Notes under the pieces: generated by a model
The model's input: the letters and a program-made list of their open reading frames with translations, nothing else
The model's database searches: none
What the model was told of the DNA's origin: nothing
In this document: piece by piece, positions 1-8,605 of the stretch
Position numbering within the stretch: the first letter of the stretch is position 1
Layout of the letters: each line of letters opens with the position of its first letter
Position numbers and translations under genes: made by a program
DNA from: Alphaproteobacteria bacterium
GTDB taxonomy: Bacteria > Pseudomonadota > Alphaproteobacteria > Micavibrionales > UBA2020
Reading direction: 5' to 3'
Assembly (NCBI GenBank): GCA_025934695.1
Contig: JAICWS010000001.1
Location: 1,451,934-1,515,933 of the forward strand
DNA: 64,000 bases

Positions 1-161
1 TCGCCGCGCGGCTGCGGGCGGCGCGGTTGCGGATTACGCACGGGAATCGGAATAAGCTCGGGCTGAGGCTGGGGCAGCAGACCTTCGACGGCTTCGCCAA
101 ACTTCTTGCCGAGTTGTTTGACTTTGCCTTTGATTTTGTCGACGATTTTCTTGCCTGCCAT
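1..161 (-). CDS. partial lysine-rich small protein (C-terminus off window)
   Basis: The reading frame starts at ATG 161 and runs off the left edge without a stop, so only about 53 residues are visible. A GAGG ribosome-binding site lies just upstream on the minus strand. The N-terminus is strongly basic (MAGKKIVDKIKGKVKQLGKK) and would form an amphipathic helix. It is followed by a Pro/Gln/Arg-rich stretch beginning LLPQPQPELIPIPV. It is divergent from trmD, where rimM or rpsP would be expected in many Proteobacteria. I do not recognise the family; the composition suggests a membrane- or nucleic-acid-binding small protein, which is inference only. Confidence 0.55.
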   Translation of the reverse strand, partial: MAGKKIVDKIKGKVKQLGKKFGEAVEGLLPQPQPELIPIPVRNPQPRRPQPRG

Positions 162-285
162 CCTCGAATTCCTCATGCTCTTGTAATTCTTCATTTATAT
201 AACTTTATGTTAAATAAGTCAAGGAATTTCCGATCCCTTAAAGAATACATTGAAACTGCTGACTATTTCGTTAACTCTGGTTGGC

Positions 286-1035
<750 letters not shown>

Positions 1036-1055
1036 ACTCTTGAATTACAGTTGTT

Positions 1056-1100
1056 ATTTGGGGTATGAATCCCCAAATTGATTGGACTGTGATTCAATCA
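1056..1100 (+). promoter_or_regulatory. tandem hairpins in the trmD-rplS leader
   Basis: Two inverted repeats lie back to back after the trmD stop. The first is a perfect 8-bp stem, ATTTGGGG/CCCCAAAT with a 7-nt loop (1056-1078). The second is TGATTG/CAATCA with a 10-nt loop (1079-1100). No T-run follows, so this is not a classical terminator. The position in a 160-nt leader before a ribosomal-protein gene would suit an attenuator or a leader recognised by L19; that role is inference. Confidence 0.4.
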
Positions 1101-1195
1101 GCCCGGTAATGAACAAGATGTTGGACCGCCGGCGCGCAACCGTTTTAAATCGCGCGTTCGAATATAACGGGTCCCGATAAAATAGGGTTAAGCCC

Positions 1196-1648
1196 ATGAA
1201 CGAATTGGAAAAGTTTGAGCAGGAGCAGCTCTCAAAGCTCAGTGGCGGCAAGAAGATCCCCGAATTCCAGCCCGGCGACACGCTGCGCGTGAACGTGAAG
1301 ATCCAGGAAGGCACCGGCGAAGAAGCCCGCACCCGCATCCAGGCCTATGAAGGCGTCTGCATCGCGCGCGGCGGCAAAGGGGTCAACCAGAATTTCACCG
1401 TGCGCAAGATCAGCTACGGCGAAGGCGTGGAACGCGTGTTCCCCCTCTTCTCGCCCGCGATTGACTCGATCGAAATGGTCCGCCGCGGTTCCGTGCGCCG
1501 CGCGAAACTGTACTACCTGCGCGACCGCAGCGGCAAATCCGCCCGCATCACCGAGCGCGAAGGCAACGAAGGCGCCGATGTGGTGGAAGCTCCCACCGAA
1601 AAATCGGCAGCCGCCGCGAAGCCCGAGAAAAAGGCTGCGAACGCTTAA
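1196..1648 (+). CDS. rplS: 50S ribosomal protein L19
   Basis: L19 sits at the 30S-50S interface of the ribosome. The 150-residue protein carries the family signatures [52 protein letters not shown] and [18 protein letters not shown]. The last 35 residues are an Ala/Lys/Glu-rich tail beyond the core fold, as in several alphaproteobacterial L19 proteins. It ends just before a strong terminator. Confidence 0.98.
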   Translation: MNELEKFEQEQLSKLSGGKKIPEFQPGDTLRVNVKIQEGTGEEARTRIQAYEGVCIARGGKGVNQNFTVRKISYGEGVERVFPLFSPAIDSIEMVRRGSVRRAKLYYLRDRSGKSARITEREGNEGADVVEAPTEKSAAAAKPEKKAANA

Positions 1649-1667
1649 ATTATTACGGATATCAACA

Positions 1668-1702
1668 AGGCGGCCACCCAAAAGGTGGCCGCTTTTGTTT
1701 TG
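1668..1702 (+). terminator. Rho-independent terminator of trmD-rplS
   Basis: A perfect 9-bp GC-rich stem (GCGGCCACC, loop CAAAA, GGTGGCCGC) is followed by TTTTGTTTT, 20 bases after the rplS stop. Confidence 0.9.
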
Positions 1703-1724
1703 GCTCTATCTGACTTATAACTAG

Positions 1725-1807
1725 CGTCATTCCCGCGAACGCGGGAATCCCGTGCCATAAAAGAGCACGATTTTTTGTACAAGATTCCCGCTTTCGCGGG
1801 GATGACG
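1725..1807. repeat. intergenic inverted-repeat element (type A, CGTCATTCCCGCG ends)
   Basis: An 83-bp element begins CGTCATTCCCGCG and ends with the near-complement CGCGGGGATGACG. Each arm is itself palindromic (ATTCCCGCGAACGCGGGAAT and GATTCCCGCTTTCGCGGGGA). A small CGTGC/GCACG stem lies inside. The layout, two head-to-head palindromes around a short spacer, is that of paired REP-like or MITE-like elements common in Proteobacteria. It fills the space between the rplS terminator and the leuC ribosome-binding site. No transposase is nearby. Confidence 0.75.
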
Positions 1808-1830
1808 GAAGACTGTAAGGGAGTAAACCC

Positions 1831-3273
1831 ATGTCCAAACCGCGCACGCTTTTCGAAAAAATCTGGGGCAGCCACATCGTTCAGCGCAATGACGACGGCA
1901 CCTGCATTCTTTATATCGACCGCCACCTTGTCCACGAGGTGACGAGCCCGCAGGCCTTCGAAGGCCTGCGCCTGGCGCAGCGCAAGGTCCGCCGCCCCGA
2001 CGCGACGCTGGCGGTGGCCGACCACAATGTGCCGACCTCGCACGACCGTTTGAAAGGCATCACCGACCCCGAAAGCCGCAACCAGGTCGATACGCTGGAA
2101 AAGAACGTCAAGGAATTCGGCATCGAATATTTCGGCATGAAGGACAAGCGCCAGGGCATCGTCCACGTCATCGGTCCTGAACAGGGCATGACGCAGCCCG
2201 GCATGACGATTGTGTGTGGAGACAGCCACACCTCGACGCACGGCGCTTTCGGCGCGCTGGCCTTTGGCATCGGCACCTCGGAAGTCGAGCATGTGCTGGC
2301 GACCCAGACGCTGCTCCAGCGCCCGGCCAAGAACATGCGCATCACGGTCGACGGCGAGCTGGCCGTGGGCGTGACGGCGAAAGACATCGTGCTCGCGATT
2401 ATCGGCAAGATCGGCACCGCGGGCGGCACCGGCTATGTGATGGAATATGCGGGCTCGGCCATCCGCAAGCTGTCGATGGAAGGCCGCATGACCGTCTGCA
2501 ACATGAGCATTGAAGCAGGCGCGCGCGCAGGGCTTATCGCGCCCGATGAAACGACCTTCGCTTACCTCAAAGGCCGTCCGCTGGCGCCGCAGGGCGCGGA
2601 TTGGGACAAGGCTGTCGCTTACTGGAAGACGCTGCCGTCCGACGCGGGCGCGACGTACGACAAGGAAATCGTCCTCGCTGCAAAAGACATCGCGCCGCAG
2701 GTGACCTGGGGCACCAACCCAGAGGCGGTCGCGCCGATCACCGGCGTGGTGCCGAACCCAGAGGAAATCTCGGACGAAGGCCGCAAGGATTTCATCAAGC
2801 GCGCGCTTGAGTATATGGGGCTGAAACCCGGCACCAAGCTGACCGATGTGACAATCGATAAAGTCTTCATCGGCTCCTGCACCAATTCGCGCATTGAAGA
2901 CCTGCGTGAAGTGGCGAAGATTGCCAAAGGCCGCAAGGTCGCCGCGAATGTTTATGCGATGATCGTTCCCGGTTCGGGCCTCGTGAAGGAACAGGCGGAA
3001 AAGGAAGGGCTCGACAAGATCTTCATCGAGTCCGGTTTCGACTGGCGCGAGGCCGGCTGCTCGATGTGCCTCGCCATGAACGCCGACAAACTGCAGCCGG
3101 GCGAACGCTGCGCCTCCACCTCCAACCGCAACTTCGAAGGCCGTCAGGGCCGCGGCGGTCGCACGCATCTCATGAGCCCGGCGATGGCCGCCGCCGCCGC
3201 CGTCACCGGCAAGCTGACGGATGTGCGGGAGTTGGTCGCTAAGCCCGTAACCCCGGCGAAAGCCGGGGTCTAA
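1831..3273 (+). CDS. leuC: 3-isopropylmalate dehydratase large subunit
   Basis: LeuC with LeuD isomerises 2-isopropylmalate to 3-isopropylmalate in leucine synthesis and carries a [4Fe-4S] cluster. The 480-residue protein shows [19 protein letters not shown] and the three cluster cysteines in GSCTNSR and GCSMCLAMN. The ribosome-binding site AAGGGAG precedes ATG 1831. The final residues PVTPAKAGV and the stop are encoded by the left arm of an intergenic palindromic element, so the native C-terminus was probably altered by an insertion. leuD follows 111 bases downstream. Confidence 0.97.
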   Translation: MSKPRTLFEKIWGSHIVQRNDDGTCILYIDRHLVHEVTSPQAFEGLRLAQRKVRRPDATLAVADHNVPTSHDRLKGITDPESRNQVDTLEKNVKEFGIEYFGMKDKRQGIVHVIGPEQGMTQPGMTIVCGDSHTSTHGAFGALAFGIGTSEVEHVLATQTLLQRPAKNMRITVDGELAVGVTAKDIVLAIIGKIGTAGGTGYVMEYAGSAIRKLSMEGRMTVCNMSIEAGARAGLIAPDETTFAYLKGRPLAPQGADWDKAVAYWKTLPSDAGATYDKEIVLAAKDIAPQVTWGTNPEAVAPITGVVPNPEEISDEGRKDFIKRALEYMGLKPGTKLTDVTIDKVFIGSCTNSRIEDLREVAKIAKGRKVAANVYAMIVPGSGLVKEQAEKEGLDKIFIESGFDWREAGCSMCLAMNADKLQPGERCASTSNRNFEGRQGRGGRTHLMSPAMAAAAAVTGKLTDVRELVAKPVTPAKAGV

Positions 3274-3364
3274 CGACCATCCGTTATTCCGGTGCATGTC
3301 GCTTCAAAACGACAACCACCATAAGAACTGAAAAATTTTAGACCCCGGCTTTCGCCGGGGTTAC
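3247..3364. repeat. intergenic inverted-repeat element (type B) between leuC and leuD
   Basis: Two 27-base arms, 3247-3273 and 3338-3364, are exact reverse complements. Each holds the palindrome ACCCCGGCGAAAGCCGGGGT or its complement. They flank a 64-bp spacer that shows no gene. The left arm overlaps the end of leuC and provides its stop codon; the right arm ends about 20 bases before the leuD start. The folded RNA could affect stability or the relative output of leuC and leuD. Confidence 0.85.
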
Positions 3365-3384
3365 GAGAGAGAAAAGGTTCTAAA

Positions 3385-3990
3385 ATGAACAAATTCACCA
3401 CCCTTTCCGGCATCGCGGCACCCCTGCCGATGGTCAATGTCGATACCGACGCGATCATCCCCAAGCAGTTCCTGAAAACCATCGAGCGCACGGGCCTCGG
3501 CAAGTACCTGTTCAACGACCTGCGCTTCACGCCCGAGGGCACGGAAAAGCCGGAATTCGTCCTGAACCAGGAGCCCTACCGCAAGGCCGTCGTGCTGGTG
3601 GCCAAGGAAAACTTCGGCTGCGGCTCGTCGCGCGAGCATGCGCCCTGGGCGCTGATGGATTTCGGCATCCATGCGGTCATCGCGCCCTCCTTCGCTGACA
3701 TCTTCTATAACAACTGCTTCAAGAACGGTATCTTGCCGGTCACGCTGCCGAAGGAAGCCGTCGAGACGCTGCTGAAAGCCGCGGCGGAGAAAAAAGAAAT
3801 CACCGTCGACCTGCCGAACCAGCGCGTCGTCTGCGACAACAAAACCTATTCTTTCGACGTCGAGCCTTTCCGCAAGCATTGCCTCATCAACGGCCTCGAC
3901 GACATCGGCCTGACGCTGGAGCACGAAAAGAACATCGCCGCGTATGAGAAAGAGCAGAAGGGCAAGCAGCCCTGGCTCTATGCCACCTGA
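3385..3990 (+). CDS. leuD: 3-isopropylmalate dehydratase small subunit
   Basis: LeuD is the swivelling small subunit that completes the isopropylmalate isomerase active site with LeuC. The 201-residue protein has the diagnostic [33 protein letters not shown] and [17 protein letters not shown] motifs and a normal length. The ribosome-binding site AAAGG lies upstream of ATG 3385, directly after the right arm of the palindromic element. It is almost certainly cotranscribed with leuC. Confidence 0.97.
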   Translation: MNKFTTLSGIAAPLPMVNVDTDAIIPKQFLKTIERTGLGKYLFNDLRFTPEGTEKPEFVLNQEPYRKAVVLVAKENFGCGSSREHAPWALMDFGIHAVIAPSFADIFYNNCFKNGILPVTLPKEAVETLLKAAAEKKEITVDLPNQRVVCDNKTYSFDVEPFRKHCLINGLDDIGLTLEHEKNIAAYEKEQKGKQPWLYAT

Positions 3991-4087
3991 ATGGTCGCCG
4001 GAAGCAACATATGGAAAAACTTCTTTTTTAGTGAACCCCTGTTATAAAACCTGAAGTCACGCTATATAGTAAAGGTACTCACGTACC

Positions 4088-4175
4088 ACCGGCCGCGAAG
4101 GCCGGTCCAAGCCTTCCCTGATGACATTGTTTGCCACCATCGAAGCGGTTCGTGAACCGGCCGCGGATGGTTTTT
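4088..4175 (+). promoter_or_regulatory. two hairpins in the leader of the SulP gene, the second terminator-like
   Basis: The first is a perfect stem ACCGGCC-GCGAA-GGCCGGT (4088-4106). The second (4136-4171) is nested: outer arms ACCATC/GATGGT enclose CGGTT-CGTG-AACCG, and it is followed by TTTTTCGCG. It ends about 30 bases before the transporter start. It may terminate leuCD transcription, or act as an attenuator for the transporter; the sequence does not decide. No known riboswitch consensus was recognised. Confidence 0.45.
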
Positions 4176-4202
4176 CGCGTCCCGAAAATAGAGGCAACAT
4201 CC

Positions 4203-5897
4203 ATGCGTCACCAGAAGCAACCCTTTCCCCTTTCCACCGCCCTGCGCGCGGGCCTGAAGCATTACAACGCGAAGACGCTGCGCGACGACCTGATCGCGGG
4301 CCTTGTCGTTTCGCTGGTTGCGCTGCCCTTGTCGATGGCGCTGTCGATCGCGGTGGGCCTGCCGCCGCGCCACGGGCTTTACACGGCAATCGTCGCCGGT
4401 TTCTTTGCAGCCCTGCTGGGCGGATCGACCTCGCAGGTGACCGGTCCCACCGCCGCCTTCGTCGTCATCGTCGCGCCCATCGTCAAAAACTACGGGTTGC
4501 ATGGCATTATCTGGTGCGAGATCATGGCGGGGCTGATGCTGATCTGCCTGGGGTCCTTTCGCCTCGGCAAACTGATCCATTACGTACCCTATCCCGTCGT
4601 CACCGGCTTCACCGCCGGCATCGCGGTGACCATCGGGACGCTGGCGCTGAATGATTTCTTTGGCCTCGGCATCAAGCAACTGAGCGGGCATTTCGTCGAC
4701 AAGGCCACGACCATCATCATGCACCTGCCGCAGATGAAACCCGCCGATTTCTCGGTCGGCCTCGTGACGCTGCTGACCATCTTCTTGCTGCCGAAGGTCA
4801 CGACGAAAATTCCCTCGCCGCCGATTGGCATCGCCGCGGGCGCGCTGCTGGCCTGGATGCTGTCGCGCCATGGCATCGATGTCGATACGCTGAACACGCG
4901 CTTTGATTACGTCGACGCGGCCGGCGTGACGCATCCCGGCATCCAGCCTTGGCCGCCGACGCTGCATTTGCCGGGCTCGGGCGATCCCTTGTTTGCGCTC
5001 CCCTCCTATAACGAGTTCCAGGCGCTGTTTTCCTCCGCGCTCGTCGTGGCGGCCCTCGCCGCGCTTGAATCGCTGCTTTCCGCCACGGTGGCCGACAGCA
5101 TCGCGCGCACGCATCACGACCCGAATGCCGAACTGAACGGCATCGGCTTCGCGAATATCATGTCAGGCCTTGCCGCCGGCATTCCCGCCACGGGCGCTAT
5201 CGCGCGCACTTCTGCCGGCATCCATGCCGGCGCAAAAACGCCGATTGCGTCGGCCACGCATGCCCTGCTTATTCTTCTCTATGTCGTGACGCTGGCGCCC
5301 TGGATCAGCTATATCCCGATGGCGGCGCTGGCCGCGCTGCTGATCACCGTGGCCTGGCGCATGTCGCATGCCAAGCAGTTCTACCGCATCGTCCGCATCG
5401 CGCCGCGCAGCGATACGGTGGTGCTGCTGTCGTGTTTCCTGCTGACCGTCTTCGTCGACATGGTGGCGGGCGTGTCGGTCGGCATGGTCATGGCGGCGCT
5501 GCTGTTCATGAAGCGCATCTCCGACCTGTCGTACCTGAAGATCAGCACATCGGAGAAACCCGACGTGACCCACGGCAAGGTGCCGAAGGGCACGATGATC
5601 TACCGCTTCGAAGGGCCGTTGTTCTTCGGCTCCATCAACAAGACGCTCGAAGGCGCGGATTTCGTCGACGAGGACATTCATAAATTGGTCATTGATCTCA
5701 CCCACGTCCCGATGATCGATGTGACCGGCATGCTCGGCATGAAAACTTTCCTGATGACGGTCACGCACGGCGACCGTGAGGTTTACCTGTGCGGCGAACG
5801 CGGCGTCACGGGCAAGATACGGGCGAAAATCGCGGGCGAGCCTTTCGCCCGCCATGTGCATGTGCTGCACACAGTGCCCGAGGCGCTGAAAGCCTGA
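4203..5897 (+). CDS. SulP-family anion (sulfate/bicarbonate) transporter with STAS domain
   Basis: This is an inner-membrane transporter of the SulP/SLC26 family. The 564-residue protein opens with DDLIAGLVVSLVALPLSMAL and GLPPRHGLYTAIVAG, then GGSTSQVTGPTAAFV, typical of the SulP transport domain with about 12-14 hydrophobic segments. A C-terminal STAS domain starts near residue 460 (GTMIYRFEGPLFFGS, later DVTGMLGMKTFL). I chose ATG 4203, which has a GAGG ribosome-binding site, over a longer frame from 4131. It lies between leuD and leuB, an unusual position. Substrate could be sulfate or bicarbonate. Confidence 0.9.
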   Translation: MRHQKQPFPLSTALRAGLKHYNAKTLRDDLIAGLVVSLVALPLSMALSIAVGLPPRHGLYTAIVAGFFAALLGGSTSQVTGPTAAFVVIVAPIVKNYGLHGIIWCEIMAGLMLICLGSFRLGKLIHYVPYPVVTGFTAGIAVTIGTLALNDFFGLGIKQLSGHFVDKATTIIMHLPQMKPADFSVGLVTLLTIFLLPKVTTKIPSPPIGIAAGALLAWMLSRHGIDVDTLNTRFDYVDAAGVTHPGIQPWPPTLHLPGSGDPLFALPSYNEFQALFSSALVVAALAALESLLSATVADSIARTHHDPNAELNGIGFANIMSGLAAGIPATGAIARTSAGIHAGAKTPIASATHALLILLYVVTLAPWISYIPMAALAALLITVAWRMSHAKQFYRIVRIAPRSDTVVLLSCFLLTVFVDMVAGVSVGMVMAALLFMKRISDLSYLKISTSEKPDVTHGKVPKGTMIYRFEGPLFFGSINKTLEGADFVDEDIHKLVIDLTHVPMIDVTGMLGMKTFLMTVTHGDREVYLCGERGVTGKIRAKIAGEPFARHVHVLHTVPEALKA

Positions 5898-5932
5898 TTT
5901 TCCAGCCATTCCAAAGGCTTTTCCTTTACATA

Positions 5933-5961
5933 TTGACGGTTTTTAAGACCGATGATAGCTT
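5933..5961 (+). promoter_or_regulatory. candidate sigma-70-type promoter for the lipoprotein-leuB pair
   Basis: TTGACG (5933) and TAGCTT (5956) are separated by 17 bases, upstream of the lipoprotein gene at 6018. The -10 match is moderate. The interval overlaps the inverted repeat at 5940-5978, which could act as an operator. Confidence 0.35.
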
Positions 5962-5978
5962 GTCGCCAGTCTTAAAAA
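5940..5978. promoter_or_regulatory. inverted repeat TTTTTAAGAC/GTCTTAAAAA
   Basis: Perfect 10-bp arms are separated by 19 bases, between the SulP stop and the lipoprotein start. The AT-rich arms and the overlap with a promoter-like sequence suit a dimeric regulator site. An RNA hairpin acting as a terminator of the SulP transcript is the alternative. Confidence 0.45.
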
Positions 5979-6017
5979 GAGCAATAAGGTTAAACGCGTT
6001 TCGTTAAGGAGTGTGTC

Positions 6018-6254
6018 ATGGAATTTCCCGGTAAAGGTACCCTCAAGAAAGCATTCGTCGCCGCCGCTGCCTGCGTCGGCATCACCAGCCTGGCGGGCTG
6101 CGCGGTCGCTGTGCGCCCGGTTGGCGTCGGCGTCTACATGCCGCCGCCTGCGCCCGTCTATGTCGAACCCGCCCCCGTTATCGTGGGCCCGCCCGTCCTG
6201 GTCGTGCCGGCGCGTCCCTACTACCACCACCGCGGCTATGGCCATCGCTGGTAA
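6018..6254 (+). CDS. small lipoprotein, Pro/Val/Tyr-rich
   Basis: The 78-residue protein has a basic N-terminus, a hydrophobic segment and the lipobox LAGC near residues 25-28, so it should be processed by signal peptidase II and lipid-anchored. The mature part is a low-complexity Pro/Val stretch (YMPPPAPVYVEPAPVIVG) ending in an aromatic, His-rich tail (PYYHHRGYGHRW). The ribosome-binding site AAGGAG is strong. leuB starts 7 bases after its stop, so the two are probably cotranscribed. Function unknown; the tail might bind metal (inference). Confidence 0.75.
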   Translation: MEFPGKGTLKKAFVAAAACVGITSLAGCAVAVRPVGVGVYMPPPAPVYVEPAPVIVGPPVLVVPARPYYHHRGYGHRW

Positions 6255-6261
6255 ATAGATA

Positions 6262-7380
6262 ATGACCAAACACATCGTAACGCTTGCCGGCGACGGTATC
6301 GGGCCGGAAGTGATGGCCGAGGCTTTGAAGGTCATCGGCTGGTTCAACGCGAACACGGGCCTGCGCATCGAGACGGCGCCCGGCGATATCGGTGGCGGCT
6401 CCATCGACAAGCACGGCGTGCCTTTGAGCGACGCCACGCTGGACGCCTGCCGCAAGGCGGATGCCGTGCTGCTGGCAGCCGTCGGCGGTCCCAAATGGGA
6501 TAAGGTGGACTATAAAATCCGCCCTGAAGCCGGCCTGCTGAAGTTGCGCAAGGAGCTCGACCTCTTCGCGAACCTGCGCCCGGCCAAGGTCTATGACGCG
6601 CTCGTCGACGCCTCGACACTGAAACCTTCCGTCGTCAAGGGCCTCGACATCATGATCGTGCGCGAGCTGACCGGCGGCGTCTACTTCGGCGAGCCGCGCG
6701 GCATCGAAACGCTGCCCGACGGTCAGCGCCGCGGCATCAACACGCAGGTCTACACCACCTCGGAAATCATTCGCGTCGCGCGCGTGGCTTTCGAGCTGGC
6801 CCGCAAGCGCAAGAACAAGGTCTGCTCGGCCGAAAAAGCCAACGTGATGGAATCCGGCAAGCTGTGGCGCGAGGAAGTCACCGCGCTGCACCAGAAGGAT
6901 TACAAGGACGTCGAGCTGTCGCACATGTATGCCGACAACTGCGCGATGCAGCTCCTGCGCAACCCCGCGCAGTTCGATGTGATCGTGACGGACAATCTGT
7001 TCGGCGATATTTTGTCGGATGAAGCCGCCATGCTGACGGGCTCGCTGGGCATGCTGCCCTCGGCTTCCTTAGGCGCGCTCAAAGACGGCAAGCGCGCGGC
7101 GCTTTATGAGCCGATCCACGGCTCGGCCCCCGATATCGCCGGCAAAGGCGTCGCGAACCCTCTTGCCACCATCCAGAGCGTTGCAATGATGTTCCGCTAT
7201 TCCTTCGATGCTGCGCGCGAAGCGGATATCCTCGAAACCGCGATCGAAAACGTTCTCAAGCACGGCCTCCGCACCGCCGACATCATGGCGGAAGGCTGCA
7301 AGAAGCTGTCCACCCCGGAAATGGGCGCGGCATTGATCGCCGAGCTGAACGCAACGCTGAAGACTGCCAAAATCGCCTGA
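6262..7380 (+). CDS. leuB: 3-isopropylmalate dehydrogenase
   Basis: LeuB oxidatively decarboxylates 3-isopropylmalate with NAD+ in leucine synthesis. The 372-residue protein begins [20 protein letters not shown] and has [22 protein letters not shown], the metal-binding [20 protein letters not shown] and the NAD-binding [14 protein letters not shown]. It completes the leuC-leuD-leuB set but is split from leuCD by the SulP and lipoprotein genes. There is only a weak ribosome-binding site, consistent with coupling to the lipoprotein gene. A terminator follows. Confidence 0.98.
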   Translation: MTKHIVTLAGDGIGPEVMAEALKVIGWFNANTGLRIETAPGDIGGGSIDKHGVPLSDATLDACRKADAVLLAAVGGPKWDKVDYKIRPEAGLLKLRKELDLFANLRPAKVYDALVDASTLKPSVVKGLDIMIVRELTGGVYFGEPRGIETLPDGQRRGINTQVYTTSEIIRVARVAFELARKRKNKVCSAEKANVMESGKLWREEVTALHQKDYKDVELSHMYADNCAMQLLRNPAQFDVIVTDNLFGDILSDEAAMLTGSLGMLPSASLGALKDGKRAALYEPIHGSAPDIAGKGVANPLATIQSVAMMFRYSFDAAREADILETAIENVLKHGLRTADIMAEGCKKLSTPEMGAALIAELNATLKTAKIA

Positions 7381-7392
7381 ATTAATGGATTT

Positions 7393-7427
7393 CAAAGGGT
7401 TACCCTTTAACACGGGTAACCCTTTTG
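7393..7427 (+). terminator. Rho-independent terminator after leuB
   Basis: The stem AAAGGGTTACC and GGTAACCCTTTT surrounds a short loop and ends in a T-run, 12 bases after the leuB stop. Confidence 0.85.
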
Positions 7428-7487
7428 ATTATTCAATTTACAGAGCCACTCGCTTTTTCGTAAAAAGGAATCCTGTCAGGAGCAATC

Positions 7488-8492
7488 ATGGATTCTTCCA
7501 AGAAATATGATGTCACGGCAATCGGCGCGGTCTGCGTCGATGCGCAAGTTATTGGCGACGATGCGCTGCTGGAACGCTACAACCTCGTCAAGGCGGCCTC
7601 CAACGACGCGGGCACGGAGGCGCGCAAATACGCGAGTGACGACAGCCTCGCGAAAACCACGGGCGGCCCGGGGACCAACATCGCGGCCGGCATCGCGCTG
7701 CGCGGCGGCAATGCGGCGCTGGTCGGCAAGGTCGCGGGCGACGAGCTGGGCAGTTTCTTTACGGCGCGCGTGCAATCCTTCGGCATCGAATACACGGCAG
7801 TGCTGGCGGAAAAAAGCGATGTCGGCACATCTTTCGTCATGGTCGTGACCACGCCCGACAAGGAGCGCACCTTCGCATGCTATAACGGCGCGAGCCTCGC
7901 GATGACGCCGGAAGACGTGGACGCTTCGCTGATCGCCAATTCTAAAATTACTTACCTTGATTCATACCTGTGGCTGTCGGAAACGGGCAAGGAAAGCGTG
8001 CAACATGCGGCTGAACTCGCGAAGCAATCGGGCGGCCTGGTCGCCCTGTCGCTGAACGACCGCAACATCGTGGCGAAAAATCGGGAGGAGTTCCTGGCCC
8101 TCGCCGCAACGCATGCCGATATCCTGGTCGGCGATATGAAGGAATTCGCGGCGCTGTTCGGCACCTCGTCGCTGGAAGAAACCGCGGAAGCGGTGAACAC
8201 GCTCGGCCTGACCGCCTCGATCACCGCGGGCGCGAAAGGCGCCTATGTGATCGAGAATGGCGCCATGACCCATGTGCCGGCGCAGAAGATCGCCAATCTT
8301 GTCGATACCAGCGGCGCGGGCGATGCTTTTGCCGCGGGCTTCCTCTACGGACTTGCCCAGGGCAAATCGGCCCCTGATGCCGGCGCTCTCGGCGCGTCCT
8401 GGGCCGCCGACATCATCCAGCATTTCGGCGCCGAACCGCGGATAGGGAAAAACGCCAGGCCCGCGGCGAGCGCCCCGAAACCTTCTCTTTAG
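7488..8492 (+). CDS. PfkB-family sugar/nucleoside kinase (adenosine kinase-like)
   Basis: This is a ribokinase-superfamily enzyme that phosphorylates a sugar or nucleoside with ATP. In the 334-residue protein, GGPGTNIAAGIALRGG near residue 60 is the substrate-side signature, and DTSGAGDAFAAGFLYG near residue 266 is the PfkB signature with the catalytic Asp. The order and length resemble the adenosine-kinase-like proteins of alphaproteobacteria, but ribokinase or fructokinase activity cannot be excluded. The ribosome-binding site CAGGAG is well placed. It appears monocistronic, after the leuB terminator. Confidence 0.85.
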   Translation: MDSSKKYDVTAIGAVCVDAQVIGDDALLERYNLVKAASNDAGTEARKYASDDSLAKTTGGPGTNIAAGIALRGGNAALVGKVAGDELGSFFTARVQSFGIEYTAVLAEKSDVGTSFVMVVTTPDKERTFACYNGASLAMTPEDVDASLIANSKITYLDSYLWLSETGKESVQHAAELAKQSGGLVALSLNDRNIVAKNREEFLALAATHADILVGDMKEFAALFGTSSLEETAEAVNTLGLTASITAGAKGAYVIENGAMTHVPAQKIANLVDTSGAGDAFAAGFLYGLAQGKSAPDAGALGASWAADIIQHFGAEPRIGKNARPAASAPKPSL

Positions 8493-8605
8493 GCATAATC
8501 CCCCTAAATAACATAAAGCGCCCATCCGCAGGCCGTTTCTGTGGGTAAATCCGCGCGCGTTCTGCTAGTCTTTTTGAAGCGCGCTTTCTTCGGGAGGGGG
8601 TTTTC

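Noticed and set aside
1645..3297. 550-residue open frame on the minus strand across leuC
   Set aside because: Shadow of leuC: Arg/His/Gly-rich translation without family resemblance, in GC-rich DNA where antisense stops are rare.
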